This document shows positions 40,598-52,719 of a DNA stretch of 64,000 nucleotides, piece after piece. The translations under genes were made by a program, and so were the position numbers. The first letter of the stretch is position 1. The number at the start of each line of letters is the position of its first letter. The DNA is taken from positions 248,001 through 312,000 of the forward strand of contig CAYMPV010000001.1 of NCBI GenBank assembly GCA_964392305.1. The letters run 5' to 3'. The notes beneath the pieces are model-generated. The model saw only the letters and a program-made list of their open reading frames with translations, searched no databases and had not been told where the DNA came from. This stretch comes from JACKIC01 sp964392305 (GTDB lineage Bacteria; Planctomycetota; UBA1135; UBA2386).

Positions 40598-42112
40598 TCA
40601 GCGCCGTCGCAACACCAGCCCGCCGATCGCCGCCGCGCGATCAGGCAGCACGAAACGGAAGTCCGCGCCGCCGTTCTGGCGATTGGCGAAACGCGCGCCG
40701 CGCAGTTCGTAGGTCTCGATCAGCCAGTCGCCGTCGGTGCGCGAACTCGCGGGCCGGCTGGTCGTGTAGGCGCCGGCCAACGTGGCCTCGGCGTCGTGCG
40801 AGTCGAACTCGACCCACAGGCGTTGTTCGGGGCGGCGGCGCACCTGCAGCTCGAAGTCGCCCTTGCCGTCGAACACGAAGTGGTCGCTGACCTGGAAGTA
40901 GAGGTAGTTGCCCAGGCCTGCCGCGGCCTTGCCGGCGCACAGGGTGCCGCCGTCGACGCGGCAGGGGCCGTCTTCGTTGGCGATCTCACGCAGCCCGACG
41001 CGCTCGGCGTTGGCGAAGTCGACCGCGACCTGCTGCTGGTCCTTGGCGCCCTCGCCCCAGCTGCGATCGGGTTGCGGCCGCGGCTGAGGCCACTGCAGTT
41101 CGATCGGCGCGCCGCCGCCTTCGCCAGCGCGCAGCTTCGTGATCCACGCCGCCGTGAGGTCGAGATACTCACGGCCGAGCTCTCGCGTCGGGCACAGCTC
41201 GGTGCCTTCGTGCAGTTCGTTCCAGGTCTCGAGCAACACCAGCTCCGGCCGCGTCGCCAGCGCCTGTTGCCACGACCAGCGATAGAACGCGCCGTCCTCG
41301 CGTTCGCGAACAGGCGTGCGCCGACCCGGCACGGCGCGGTCGTCGTAGCCGGGGCCGAGCTGCGCGACCTTGTCGAACAGCTTGGGACCCCAGAGCGCCG
41401 CGCCCCAGCTGGTGGTCAGGTCCTGGCCGATCTCACCCCACGAAGCGTCGGCGACGAGGCACACGGTCTCACCCGAGAAGCGCGCCGCGAACCGCTGGCG
41501 CAGGTGGTCACCGAGCTGCGGGTTCCAGCCGGCTGCGAAACCGCTGACATAGAGCACCACGAGCGCGCCGCCGCGATGGCGTGCCCAGTGTTTGGGCGGG
41601 ATCGCCGCGAAGTAGTCGGTGACGGTGGTGCAGAACAGGTCGAGGCCGGCGTCGGTGGTGAGGTCGGCCTTGCCGCCGCGAGGCTCGCGGCCGCAGACGT
41701 CGTTGCTCAGAGTGCTGGTGTCGTAGAACAGGCCGAGTCTGGGCGCCTTCGTGCCCGAGGCGGCGAGACTGTCGAGCGCGTCGACCATCGGTTGCAGCCC
41801 CAGCCGCGAGAACGCGAGGTTGGGCCGTTCGTAGGCGCCGGGCGCGCCCCAGTAGACCGGCAGCGCGGCGTCGATGTCGGCCTCACCCATCTGCGCGAAG
41901 TTCTGCGCGTGCCAGTCAGCCGAGCGGTAGCTGACCTGTTGCGGTTCCGGCAGGTGCCGGCAATGACCCTCGGGCCCCGGCGCGCCCGGCTCGTCGAAGT
42001 GTTCGGTCGGCCAGTGGTACCAGTAGAAGTAATGCGTGGCGACCGTGGCGCGCGGCGCTTGAGCAGTGAGCGGCGCGATCAGGCACAGGGCGGCCAACAG
42101 GGCAAGACGCAT
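40598..42112 (-). CDS. Exported DUF5010-like (GH99-like) protein
   Basis: 504 residues from the ATG at 42112, with a signal peptide MRLALLAALCLIAPLTAQ. The first ~330 residues look like the TIM-barrel-type domain grouped with DUF5010 and glycoside-hydrolase-family-99-like proteins: VATHYFYWYHWP, PVYWGAPGAYERPNL, LGLFYDTSTLSND and VLLETWNELHEGTE (typical of an endo-mannosidase-like end). A C-terminal beta-sandwich (YLYFQVSDHFVFDGKGDFEL) resembles carbohydrate-binding modules. Extracytoplasmic glycan hydrolysis is plausible; catalytic residues are not certain. TACCCT lies seven bases upstream. Confidence 0.72.
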   Translation of the reverse strand: MRLALLAALCLIAPLTAQAPRATVATHYFYWYHWPTEHFDEPGAPGPEGHCRHLPEPQQVSYRSADWHAQNFAQMGEADIDAALPVYWGAPGAYERPNLAFSRLGLQPMVDALDSLAASGTKAPRLGLFYDTSTLSNDVCGREPRGGKADLTTDAGLDLFCTTVTDYFAAIPPKHWARHRGGALVVLYVSGFAAGWNPQLGDHLRQRFAARFSGETVCLVADASWGEIGQDLTTSWGAALWGPKLFDKVAQLGPGYDDRAVPGRRTPVREREDGAFYRWSWQQALATRPELVLLETWNELHEGTELCPTRELGREYLDLTAAWITKLRAGEGGGAPIELQWPQPRPQPDRSWGEGAKDQQQVAVDFANAERVGLREIANEDGPCRVDGGTLCAGKAAAGLGNYLYFQVSDHFVFDGKGDFELQVRRRPEQRLWVEFDSHDAEATLAGAYTTSRPASSRTDGDWLIETYELRGARFANRQNGGADFRFVLPDRAAAIGGLVLRRR

Positions 42113-42119
42113 CGGCAAC

Positions 42120-42125
42120 AGGGTA
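42120..42125 (-). promoter_or_regulatory. Candidate -10 element (TACCCT)
   Basis: Minus-strand GCTACCCT ending seven bases before the ATG at 42112; no Shine-Dalgarno. Confidence 0.4.
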
Positions 42126-42204
42126 GCCCCACGAACGGCGGATCTCCGCCCTTCTGCGCATGGGGCCCAAGTGCGCAGGGGGATCTCATGTGCCTTCCCC
42201 TCCC

Positions 42205-45009
<2,805 letters not shown>

Positions 45010-45052
45010 CGGTGCGGCGATGACTGCAAGGTGCAGCTGGCGGCGGCCGTGG

Positions 45053-45058
45053 TACGCT
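45053..45058 (+). promoter_or_regulatory. Candidate -10 element (TACGCT)
   Basis: GGTACGCT ends six bases before the ATG at 45065; leaderless start suggested. Confidence 0.38.
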
Positions 45059-45064
45059 TCGCCA

Positions 45065-45925
45065 ATGACCACTCGTCGATGGGCGCTGTGCGCAGCGGCG
45101 CTGGCCGTTCTCGTCGCCTGCGACGCCGAGAACGTGCGTTGGGCGTTCGTGTCCAATCCGGGCGGCAGTTTCGGCACCACCGGCGGTGCGGTGATCGTGA
45201 TCCGCGTCACGAGCACGTCGACACTCGGACTGGAAGGTGACTTCGTGCGCGTCGACGGCGTCGAGGAACGCAGCCCGGTCAGTGTGCTGCTGCCGCATGC
45301 CGGCGACTTCGGCGTGCTGGTGCGCAGCAGTTCGGTCGAGGTGCGTTCGCCGGTGTTGGCGTTCGACGACGGCCAGGGCATGCGTCCCGGTCGATTCGAG
45401 GCTTCGGGTGCGCAGCTGCAGGTGCCGTCGCCAGGCAGTCCAGGAGTGCTGCGCGTGCAACTCGCCGATGCAGCGGTCGTGCATCCTGGCGGCGTCGGCC
45501 CGGGCACGCTGCACATCGTCGCGGGCGGCACGCTGATGATCCTCGAGAGCGGCGCCGGTGTGGTCGTCTTCGGCGAACGCGAAGAACCCGAAGTGCTCGG
45601 CACGTCCGTGACCTTGACGACGACGCCGGCCGGGGATCAATACGCGCTGCGCCTGCCCGACAACCGCCTGCGCTTCCTGTTCACGCCGCCGCTGCCGCTG
45701 CCCGAGCAGCGCCTGCAGTACGACGCGGGCCGCGACTCCATGCGCATCCTCGGGCCCGTGGGCGAGGTGCTCGCCGAACTGCCTGCAAGCGCCGTGACCC
45801 TGCAGAACTGCGCCGGGGGACTGTTCTTGGTCGCAGAGCTGCCCAACGGTCTGCCCGGCCAGCCGACGCCGATGCGTCTGCTGATGGCCGCCGACAACCG
45901 CTATCTCCTGCGCATCGACGCCTGA
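45065..45925 (+). CDS. Lipoprotein of unknown function
   Basis: 286 residues from the ATG at 45065, with a lipobox LAVLVAC. The frame is open upstream from 44879 but that is inside ppdK. The mature part is entirely beta-rich, with repeated V-x-hydrophobic strands and glycine turns (GTTGGAVIVIRVTSTSTLGL, VRSSSVEVRSPVLAF, LMILESGAGVVVFGE), and no catalytic motif is recognised. Compositional bias suggests an envelope-anchored structural or binding protein. It lies 55 bases after ppdK, with its own promoter-like hexamer. Confidence 0.7.
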   Translation: MTTRRWALCAAALAVLVACDAENVRWAFVSNPGGSFGTTGGAVIVIRVTSTSTLGLEGDFVRVDGVEERSPVSVLLPHAGDFGVLVRSSSVEVRSPVLAFDDGQGMRPGRFEASGAQLQVPSPGSPGVLRVQLADAAVVHPGGVGPGTLHIVAGGTLMILESGAGVVVFGEREEPEVLGTSVTLTTTPAGDQYALRLPDNRLRFLFTPPLPLPEQRLQYDAGRDSMRILGPVGEVLAELPASAVTLQNCAGGLFLVAELPNGLPGQPTPMRLLMAADNRYLLRIDA

Positions 45926-45928
45926 GCG

Positions 45929-45950
45929 GTTGCGTACGGTACCGGGTGCA
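45929..45950 (+). promoter_or_regulatory. Upstream motif shared with 35496-35520
   Basis: GTTGCGTACGGTACCGGGTGC, 19-40 bases before the ATG at 45969. It repeats blocks GTTGCGTACG, TACCG and GGGT that precede the sigma-fusion gene; possible ECF promoter or operator. Confidence 0.45.
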
Positions 45951-45968
45951 TCCGCCAACAATCGCCCC

Positions 45969-47825
45969 ATGGTTGCCCGAAAGTGCACCGTCTGGACCGC
46001 CTGCCAGACGCTCCTGTTGCTGATGGTGGCGGGTTGCAGCGAGGGGAACGTGACGGCTCCGACCTGGGCCCAGCACGTGGCGCCGCTGATCCACCGTTCG
46101 TGCACACCGTGCCACCGCGCGGGTGAAGCGGCGCCGTTCGCGCTCGTCACGTTCGAAGACGCACGCAAGAAGCAGGACCTGATCGTCGAGATGACGAGAG
46201 AACGGCTGATGCCGCCGTGGTTGCCGACGCACGGCGACTTCGTCGGCGATCGCCGGCTGTCGCCGGCCGAGATCGACCTGCTGGCGCGCTGGGTGGCGAA
46301 CGGCGCGCCGCGCGGCGACGCGGCCGAAGAACCGAAGCCGCCGTCGTTCCCCGTCGGCTGGCAACTGCGCGAACCGGACCTCGTGGTCACGGCGCCGCAG
46401 CCGCTGGTGGTCGAAGCGGGCGGCGGCGATGTGTTCCGCAACCTGGTGATCCCGGTGGCGATCGACGCGGTCAAGTTCGTGCGCGCGGTCGAGATCCGGC
46501 CGGGCAATCGCGCCGTGCATCACGCCGTGCTCGCCGTCGATCCGACCTACGAGTCGCGCCGCCTCGACGCGCTCGACGAAGCGCCAGGCTACCCGGGCAT
46601 GGTGATGGGCGGGGCGGTGCCGCCCGACGGCCACTTCCTGGGCTGGACGCCCGGCAAGGTGACGCGGCCGGCTCCGCCGGGTCATGCGTTCCGCCTCTGG
46701 CCCGGCCACGACCTGGTGCTGCAGGTGCACGTGCAGCCGACCGGCAAGCGTGAGGTCGTGTTGCCGCAGATCGGGCTCTACTTCACCGACGAGCCGCCGA
46801 CCGAGTCGCTGTTCCCGCTGGCGCTGTTCAACTCGCGCATCGACATTCCCGCCGGAGCCGCGGACTACCGCGTTCGCGACGAGCTGACGTTGCCGGTCGC
46901 GATCACCGTGCACGCGATCTACCCGCACGCGCACTACCTGGGCCGCAGCCTGCGCGCCCTGGCGATCCTGCCTGACGGCAGCGAACGGGTGCTGCTGGCG
47001 ATCGATCGCTGGGACTTCGACTGGCAGGACGACTATCGCTGTGTGTCACCGATCGCGCTGCCGGCGGGCACACGGCTGGTCATGGACTACGTCTACGACA
47101 ACAGTGAGGCCAACCCGGCCAACCCCAACCGGCCGCCGGTGCATGTGTCGTTCGGGCAGCGCTCGATCGACGAGATGGCGACGTTGACGTTCAGCGTCAC
47201 CGCCGCGGACGGGCAGCAACGGCAGTCGCTGCAGCGCGCGCTGCTGCACCACGATCTCGGCAAGGAGCCGCAAGCGGGCAACCTCTGGCTGCAACTCGCC
47301 GGGCTCGAACGCGAACGCGGCGACCTCGACGCGGCGTTGGCCGCGGTCGCGAAGGCGGAGCGCTGGCACATCGACCGCGCCGCGGTGCACGCCGAATGGG
47401 GTTTGTGCCTCGAAGCTGCGGGTCGCAACGACGACGCCGTGCGTCACTATCGCGATGCTCTCGCCGTCGACAACGTCAACGGTCTCGCCAATGCGCAACT
47501 CGGCGCGATCCTGGCGCGCCGCGGCGACAGCAAGACGGCGCGAGAACACTTCAAGATCGCCCTGCTGACGTTGCCCAACGTGGCGGTGCTGCACCACAAC
47601 TACGCCACGGCGAGCTTCAGCGAAGGGGACCTGGTCGCCGCCGAGGACCACTATCGCCGCGCCTTGCGGATCGATCCCGACTACTTCAGCGCGTGGTTGC
47701 TGCTCGGGAGGGTGTTGCTCGAGCGTGGTGATCGGGACGGGGCGCGCGAGGCGTTGGCGCGCGCGACGACACTGCGGCCAGACGATCCGGCGGTGACACA
47801 GTTGCGGCGGCAACTCGAACGTTGA
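45969..47825 (+). CDS. Cytochrome c / PHM-like / TPR lipoprotein
   Basis: 618 residues from the ATG at 45969, lipobox LLLMVAGC. Residues ~33-105 are a c-type cytochrome domain of the PSCyt kind (RSCTPCHRAGEAAPF, CxxCH at 44-48; LTFEDARKK, MPPWLP as distal ligand region). Residues ~145-440 resemble the copper type II ascorbate-dependent monooxygenase fold (RAVHHAVLAVD, LVLQVHVQPTGK, HAIYPHAHYLGRSLRALAILPDG), whose His pairs may bind copper. The last ~165 residues are TPR repeats. It may be an envelope oxidoreductase; activity unproved. Shared upstream motif links it to the sigma-fusion gene. Confidence 0.8.
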   Translation: MVARKCTVWTACQTLLLLMVAGCSEGNVTAPTWAQHVAPLIHRSCTPCHRAGEAAPFALVTFEDARKKQDLIVEMTRERLMPPWLPTHGDFVGDRRLSPAEIDLLARWVANGAPRGDAAEEPKPPSFPVGWQLREPDLVVTAPQPLVVEAGGGDVFRNLVIPVAIDAVKFVRAVEIRPGNRAVHHAVLAVDPTYESRRLDALDEAPGYPGMVMGGAVPPDGHFLGWTPGKVTRPAPPGHAFRLWPGHDLVLQVHVQPTGKREVVLPQIGLYFTDEPPTESLFPLALFNSRIDIPAGAADYRVRDELTLPVAITVHAIYPHAHYLGRSLRALAILPDGSERVLLAIDRWDFDWQDDYRCVSPIALPAGTRLVMDYVYDNSEANPANPNRPPVHVSFGQRSIDEMATLTFSVTAADGQQRQSLQRALLHHDLGKEPQAGNLWLQLAGLERERGDLDAALAAVAKAERWHIDRAAVHAEWGLCLEAAGRNDDAVRHYRDALAVDNVNGLANAQLGAILARRGDSKTAREHFKIALLTLPNVAVLHHNYATASFSEGDLVAAEDHYRRALRIDPDYFSAWLLLGRVLLERGDRDGAREALARATTLRPDDPAVTQLRRQLER

Positions 47826-47965
47826 CTGACGGGGGGCGGATCTGCCGAAGGGCTGGGCGCCAGGACGCAGATCGAAACGGCGGCGGCGGCAAAGCCCGGC
47901 AAGCAGCCGACGAAACGCTGATCGTTGGTTCTGGGGCGGCCTGCTGCTCATGATCTGCGCCTGCC

Positions 47966-48613
47966 ATGTTGATCATCTTCCGCTGGTGGTACTTCCTGGG
48001 CATCGCCGGCGTCAGCCTCACGGCCTTCGGCGTGATCGAGACCGGGCACGCACTCGACAACGAGCCCGAACCGGCTCAGGTCTCGCTCGCGGGGCTCGAG
48101 TCCGGCGCCGCGCCGGCGCAGACATTCGTGCGCCTGGGCACGAACGTGGCGATGTATCCGATGCTGGCCTACGAGGAGCGCCGCTCGGGCCGCATCTAGA
48201 AGGTCTGCTACCCGATCATCAGCGAGGATCACGCCTACGTGCAGGCGTGTCGCAAGCTCGCCGACCGGTACGGCGAAGCCGAAGTTCCGCCCAACGAAGT
48301 GCCCAAGCTGGAAGGCGTCAAGGTCTACGTCTTCGACAAGCAGTGGTCGAAGCTCGCGGATCTGCCCGAGGACCCGATCACGAACGACAGCCTGGAAGGC
48401 ATCCTGTTCCCCGCCAACAAGCTCAGCACCGACGAACGCAAGCTGCTCGTCACCAGCATTGGTCATCCGGTCGGGAGCGACGTGTGGGTGCTCGAGGCGG
48501 GTCGCAAGCCGCGCAGTCTGGCCACGTGCATCCAGTTCGTGATCGTCGGGGCGGTGATGTTGGTGCTCGCGGTGCTGCGGTTCTTCAAGAAGCCGAAGCC
48601 GGCGCAGTCGTGA
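47966..48613 (+). pseudogene. Two-helix membrane protein gene with in-frame amber codon
   Basis: One frame runs 47966-48613 but has TAG at 48197-48199. Before it: a membrane helix (MLIIFRWWYFLGIAGVSLTA) and a soluble part to ERRSGRI. After it, in the same frame: KVCYPIISEDHAY and 130 more residues ending in a second helix (CIQFVIVGAVMLVLAVLRFF). The continuation is protein-like, so a single-base change (GAG to TAG is easiest) or a sequencing error best explains it. Type resembles small double-anchored DUF proteins of no known function. No hairpin or context argues for stop-codon recoding. Confidence 0.7.
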
Positions 48614-48943
48614 TGCGTGGTTCCCGGGCGAGGCGCCGGAGGGGCTTCCAAGGGGCGATCTCACGGCACCTGCTGGTCACCGATACTTGAAGAACGGTAC
48701 TCATGGTGCACGATTTCAACCATGAGTGACCGGGCGGGCTACGCGGAGGCCGAGCTCGGCAGGCTGGTGGGGATGGCGTCGTAGCGCAGCGGGCGGAGCG
48801 GTGATCATGGTCGCCCGGCGACGCTACGAAGCGCTCACCAGTGCCAGACAAGGCCTCAGCTGCCTGGGATACCACGGCGCCCATGGGATTGCCGGTCGCT
48901 CCTGGCACGAGAACCGGGGAACCCGGCCGATCGCCACCCCGCG
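48614..48943. other. Intergenic region, inverted repeat and 20-codon remnant
   Basis: About 330 bases with no full gene. An inverted repeat ACTCATGGT/ACCATGAGT at 48699-48707 and 48719-48727 (11-base loop) encloses the start of a short frame 48722-48784 encoding MSDRAGYAEAELGRLVGMAS, which stops at TAG. This looks like the beginning of a gene that decayed. The rest shows nothing I can name; both strands contain only short shadow frames. Confidence 0.45.
48699..48727. repeat. Inverted repeat, 9-bp arms, 11-base loop
   Basis: Arms are perfect for nine bases; four more flanking bases (GGT outside) nearly pair with one bulge. The arm core TCATGGT/ACCATGA also occurs in the 38709-38751 palindrome, likewise with an 11-base loop. 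It may be an operator or a repeated palindrome. Confidence 0.45.
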
Positions 48944-50683
48944 TCACTGCGGCTTGTCGACGACGTCGTGCGTGTAGGTCTGGCCCGCCTCGACCGCGAA
49001 CGGCTCGACGACCTTGCGGTGCTGGTTCATGTCGTCATTGGGCACGAGCTGCAGCCACGCGCCGCCAACGGGCACGCCGAGGAAGCGATAGCGGCCCTGG
49101 CGATCGGTGATCACCTCGGTGACGCTGCCGCTGCGCTGACTGTCCGTCTCGAAGTTCCAGTCGCGCAGCCACACGGCCATGCCGGGCACGGGGTGGCCCG
49201 CGTCGTCGCGTACCGTGCCCTCGACGATCGAGGGCGGCGCCAGGGTGAGCGGGGGCACCACGGCCTGCGTGCCCGGCTCGCCGATCACGAACGGCTCGCC
49301 CGTCGCCGTGCCCGCGGCACCTTCGACCTCGACGCGCGTCCCGTTCGGCGAGTGATGCAGCCGGCGGAAGTGGAAGTTGCCGTCGCGATCGGTGGTGGCG
49401 TAGGCGAATGTCATCCACTGCGGCCAGCGACCAGGCGTTTCCTCGGCCAGGGTGACGCGCGTGAACGCGGCCGGCTTGCCGTCCGCGTGCAGCAGCCTGC
49501 CGCGCACCGAACTTGCCGGGATCACACGCAGCTGCAGTTCCTGGTCGGGGGCGACGAGGCACTCGTGTTCCTCGAGGAAGCGGCGGTCGTGCGAGCCGAT
49601 CAGGTCCGCGCTCTTGGGCTGGTCGATCACCCACGCGTCGGTCGTGGAGTAGACGACGACCTTGGTGCCGGCGCCGAGCGGGCTGTCGAAGGTGAGTTTG
49701 CCCTCGTCGTCGCTGGTCGCCGTGGCGCGCGCTCCGCCGTTGCTGCGGCGCAGCACGAACGAGACGCCCGCGACGGGCTGGCCCTCGGCGTCGGTGACCG
49801 ATGCTGGGCACGACAGGCCGGTGGTGCCCTTCTTGGCGGCGACGAAGGCGATCTGGTGCGGCCCCTTGCCCTGCTCGAGCCGCACCGCGTCGGGCGTGAA
49901 CGCGTAGCCTGTCGCGGCGAGGCTGACGTTGTATTGCCAGTCGGGCAGGCCCTCGGCTCGCCACTGGTTGCCTTCGATGCGCGGTTGCCGGTACGGCTCG
50001 GGCAGGTGGGTGAGGCTGCCGCTGCGATAGGGCAGCCACTGCAGCGAGACCTGCGGGCGGTCCTTCTCGGGCAGGCCTTCGATCGTGATCGAGAACGACG
50101 TCGTCTTCTCGGCGGAGGCGACGAGCGTGACCTCGTCGTCGCCGGCGACGCGGTGGCGCAACTCGGCGAGCCCCTGGCCTGGCACCCACGCCGTCAGCTG
50201 CGAGAGCCCCAGCGGGACCTTGGTGATCGCGAAGTGGCCTTGCTCGTCGGTCGTAGCCGTTCGCGGTGAACGCGTCAGCGCGCGGCCGGCCGGTGAAGCG
50301 CTGACGACGGCGCCGGCGACCGGCTTGCCGCCGGTGTCGCGCAGCACGCCGCGCAGCGTGGCTGCGTCGTGCACCTCGATGTGCACCGTTTCGGCGAGGC
50401 TGCCGACGTAGTCGCGCCCCAGGTGGCGGCTCTCGGCGGTCGCATAGACCCAGCGACTGCCCTCGGGCACGCGGCTGAGCCGGAAGTAGCCCTCGGCGTC
50501 GGCGATCGTGCGCGCGGTCTTGTCGCCGTTCTCGTCGGCATCGCCGATCCAGATCTCGGCGAGCGGCACCCCGTCACCGCGCAGGTCGACGACGCGACCG
50601 CTCAGTGTGCCGGTCTCCGGGGCGGGGTTGCCAGGCTGTTGCGGCAGGAACAACGACAGGGCGAGCGCGACGACTTCGATCAT
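48944..50683 (-). CDS. Carboxypeptidase-regulatory-like repeat protein
   Basis: 579 residues from the ATG at 50683; the frame extends to 51253 but overlaps the ABC-F gene there. A weak signal sequence MIEVVALALSLFLPQ precedes the mature protein. At least five carboxypeptidase-regulatory-like (beta-sandwich) repeats follow: GTLSGRVVDLRGDGVPLAEI, TLRGVLRDTGGKPVAGAVV, ASVTDAEGQPVAGVSFVL, SVRGRLLHADGKPAAFTRV, IVEGTVRDDAGHPVPGMAVW, each with DxxGxF/Y strands. It is exported and probably a surface or sensing scaffold. GAGGAAGA before the ATG is a Shine-Dalgarno, and TATCCT lies 20 bases upstream. Confidence 0.8.
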   Translation of the reverse strand: MIEVVALALSLFLPQQPGNPAPETGTLSGRVVDLRGDGVPLAEIWIGDADENGDKTARTIADAEGYFRLSRVPEGSRWVYATAESRHLGRDYVGSLAETVHIEVHDAATLRGVLRDTGGKPVAGAVVSASPAGRALTRSPRTATTDEQGHFAITKVPLGLSQLTAWVPGQGLAELRHRVAGDDEVTLVASAEKTTSFSITIEGLPEKDRPQVSLQWLPYRSGSLTHLPEPYRQPRIEGNQWRAEGLPDWQYNVSLAATGYAFTPDAVRLEQGKGPHQIAFVAAKKGTTGLSCPASVTDAEGQPVAGVSFVLRRSNGGARATATSDDEGKLTFDSPLGAGTKVVVYSTTDAWVIDQPKSADLIGSHDRRFLEEHECLVAPDQELQLRVIPASSVRGRLLHADGKPAAFTRVTLAEETPGRWPQWMTFAYATTDRDGNFHFRRLHHSPNGTRVEVEGAAGTATGEPFVIGEPGTQAVVPPLTLAPPSIVEGTVRDDAGHPVPGMAVWLRDWNFETDSQRSGSVTEVITDRQGRYRFLGVPVGGAWLQLVPNDDMNQHRKVVEPFAVEAGQTYTHDVVDKPQ

Positions 50684-50703
50684 GGGGTCTTCCTCGGCGG
50701 CGC

Positions 50704-50709
50704 AGGATA
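50704..50709 (-). promoter_or_regulatory. Candidate -10 element (TATCCT), leadered gene
   Basis: Minus-strand GGTATCCT 20 bases before the ATG at 50683; unlike the leaderless set, a Shine-Dalgarno-like GAGGAAGA lies between. Confidence 0.4.
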
Positions 50710-50742
50710 CCTCGTGCAGCGCGGCGCGGTGCGGCGCGCACC

Positions 50743-52638
<1,896 letters not shown>

Positions 52639-52649
52639 CGGGGGCGGCG

Positions 52650-52655
52650 AGGATA
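52650..52655 (-). promoter_or_regulatory. Candidate -10 element (TATCCT) of the ABC-F gene
   Basis: Minus-strand GTTATCCT, 11 bases before the ATG at 52638; no Shine-Dalgarno. Confidence 0.45.
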
Positions 52656-52719
52656 ACGACCTCACCGGGCATGTGCAGTGTCCTCTTGTCCACGCCCCGG
52701 CGACCGGTACGAAGACAGC

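Noticed and set aside
48197..48199. Pyrrolysine or other recoding at the in-frame TAG
   Set aside because: No pyrrolysine machinery or methylamine gene context is seen and the position has no catalytic motif; a point mutation or sequencing error is simpler.
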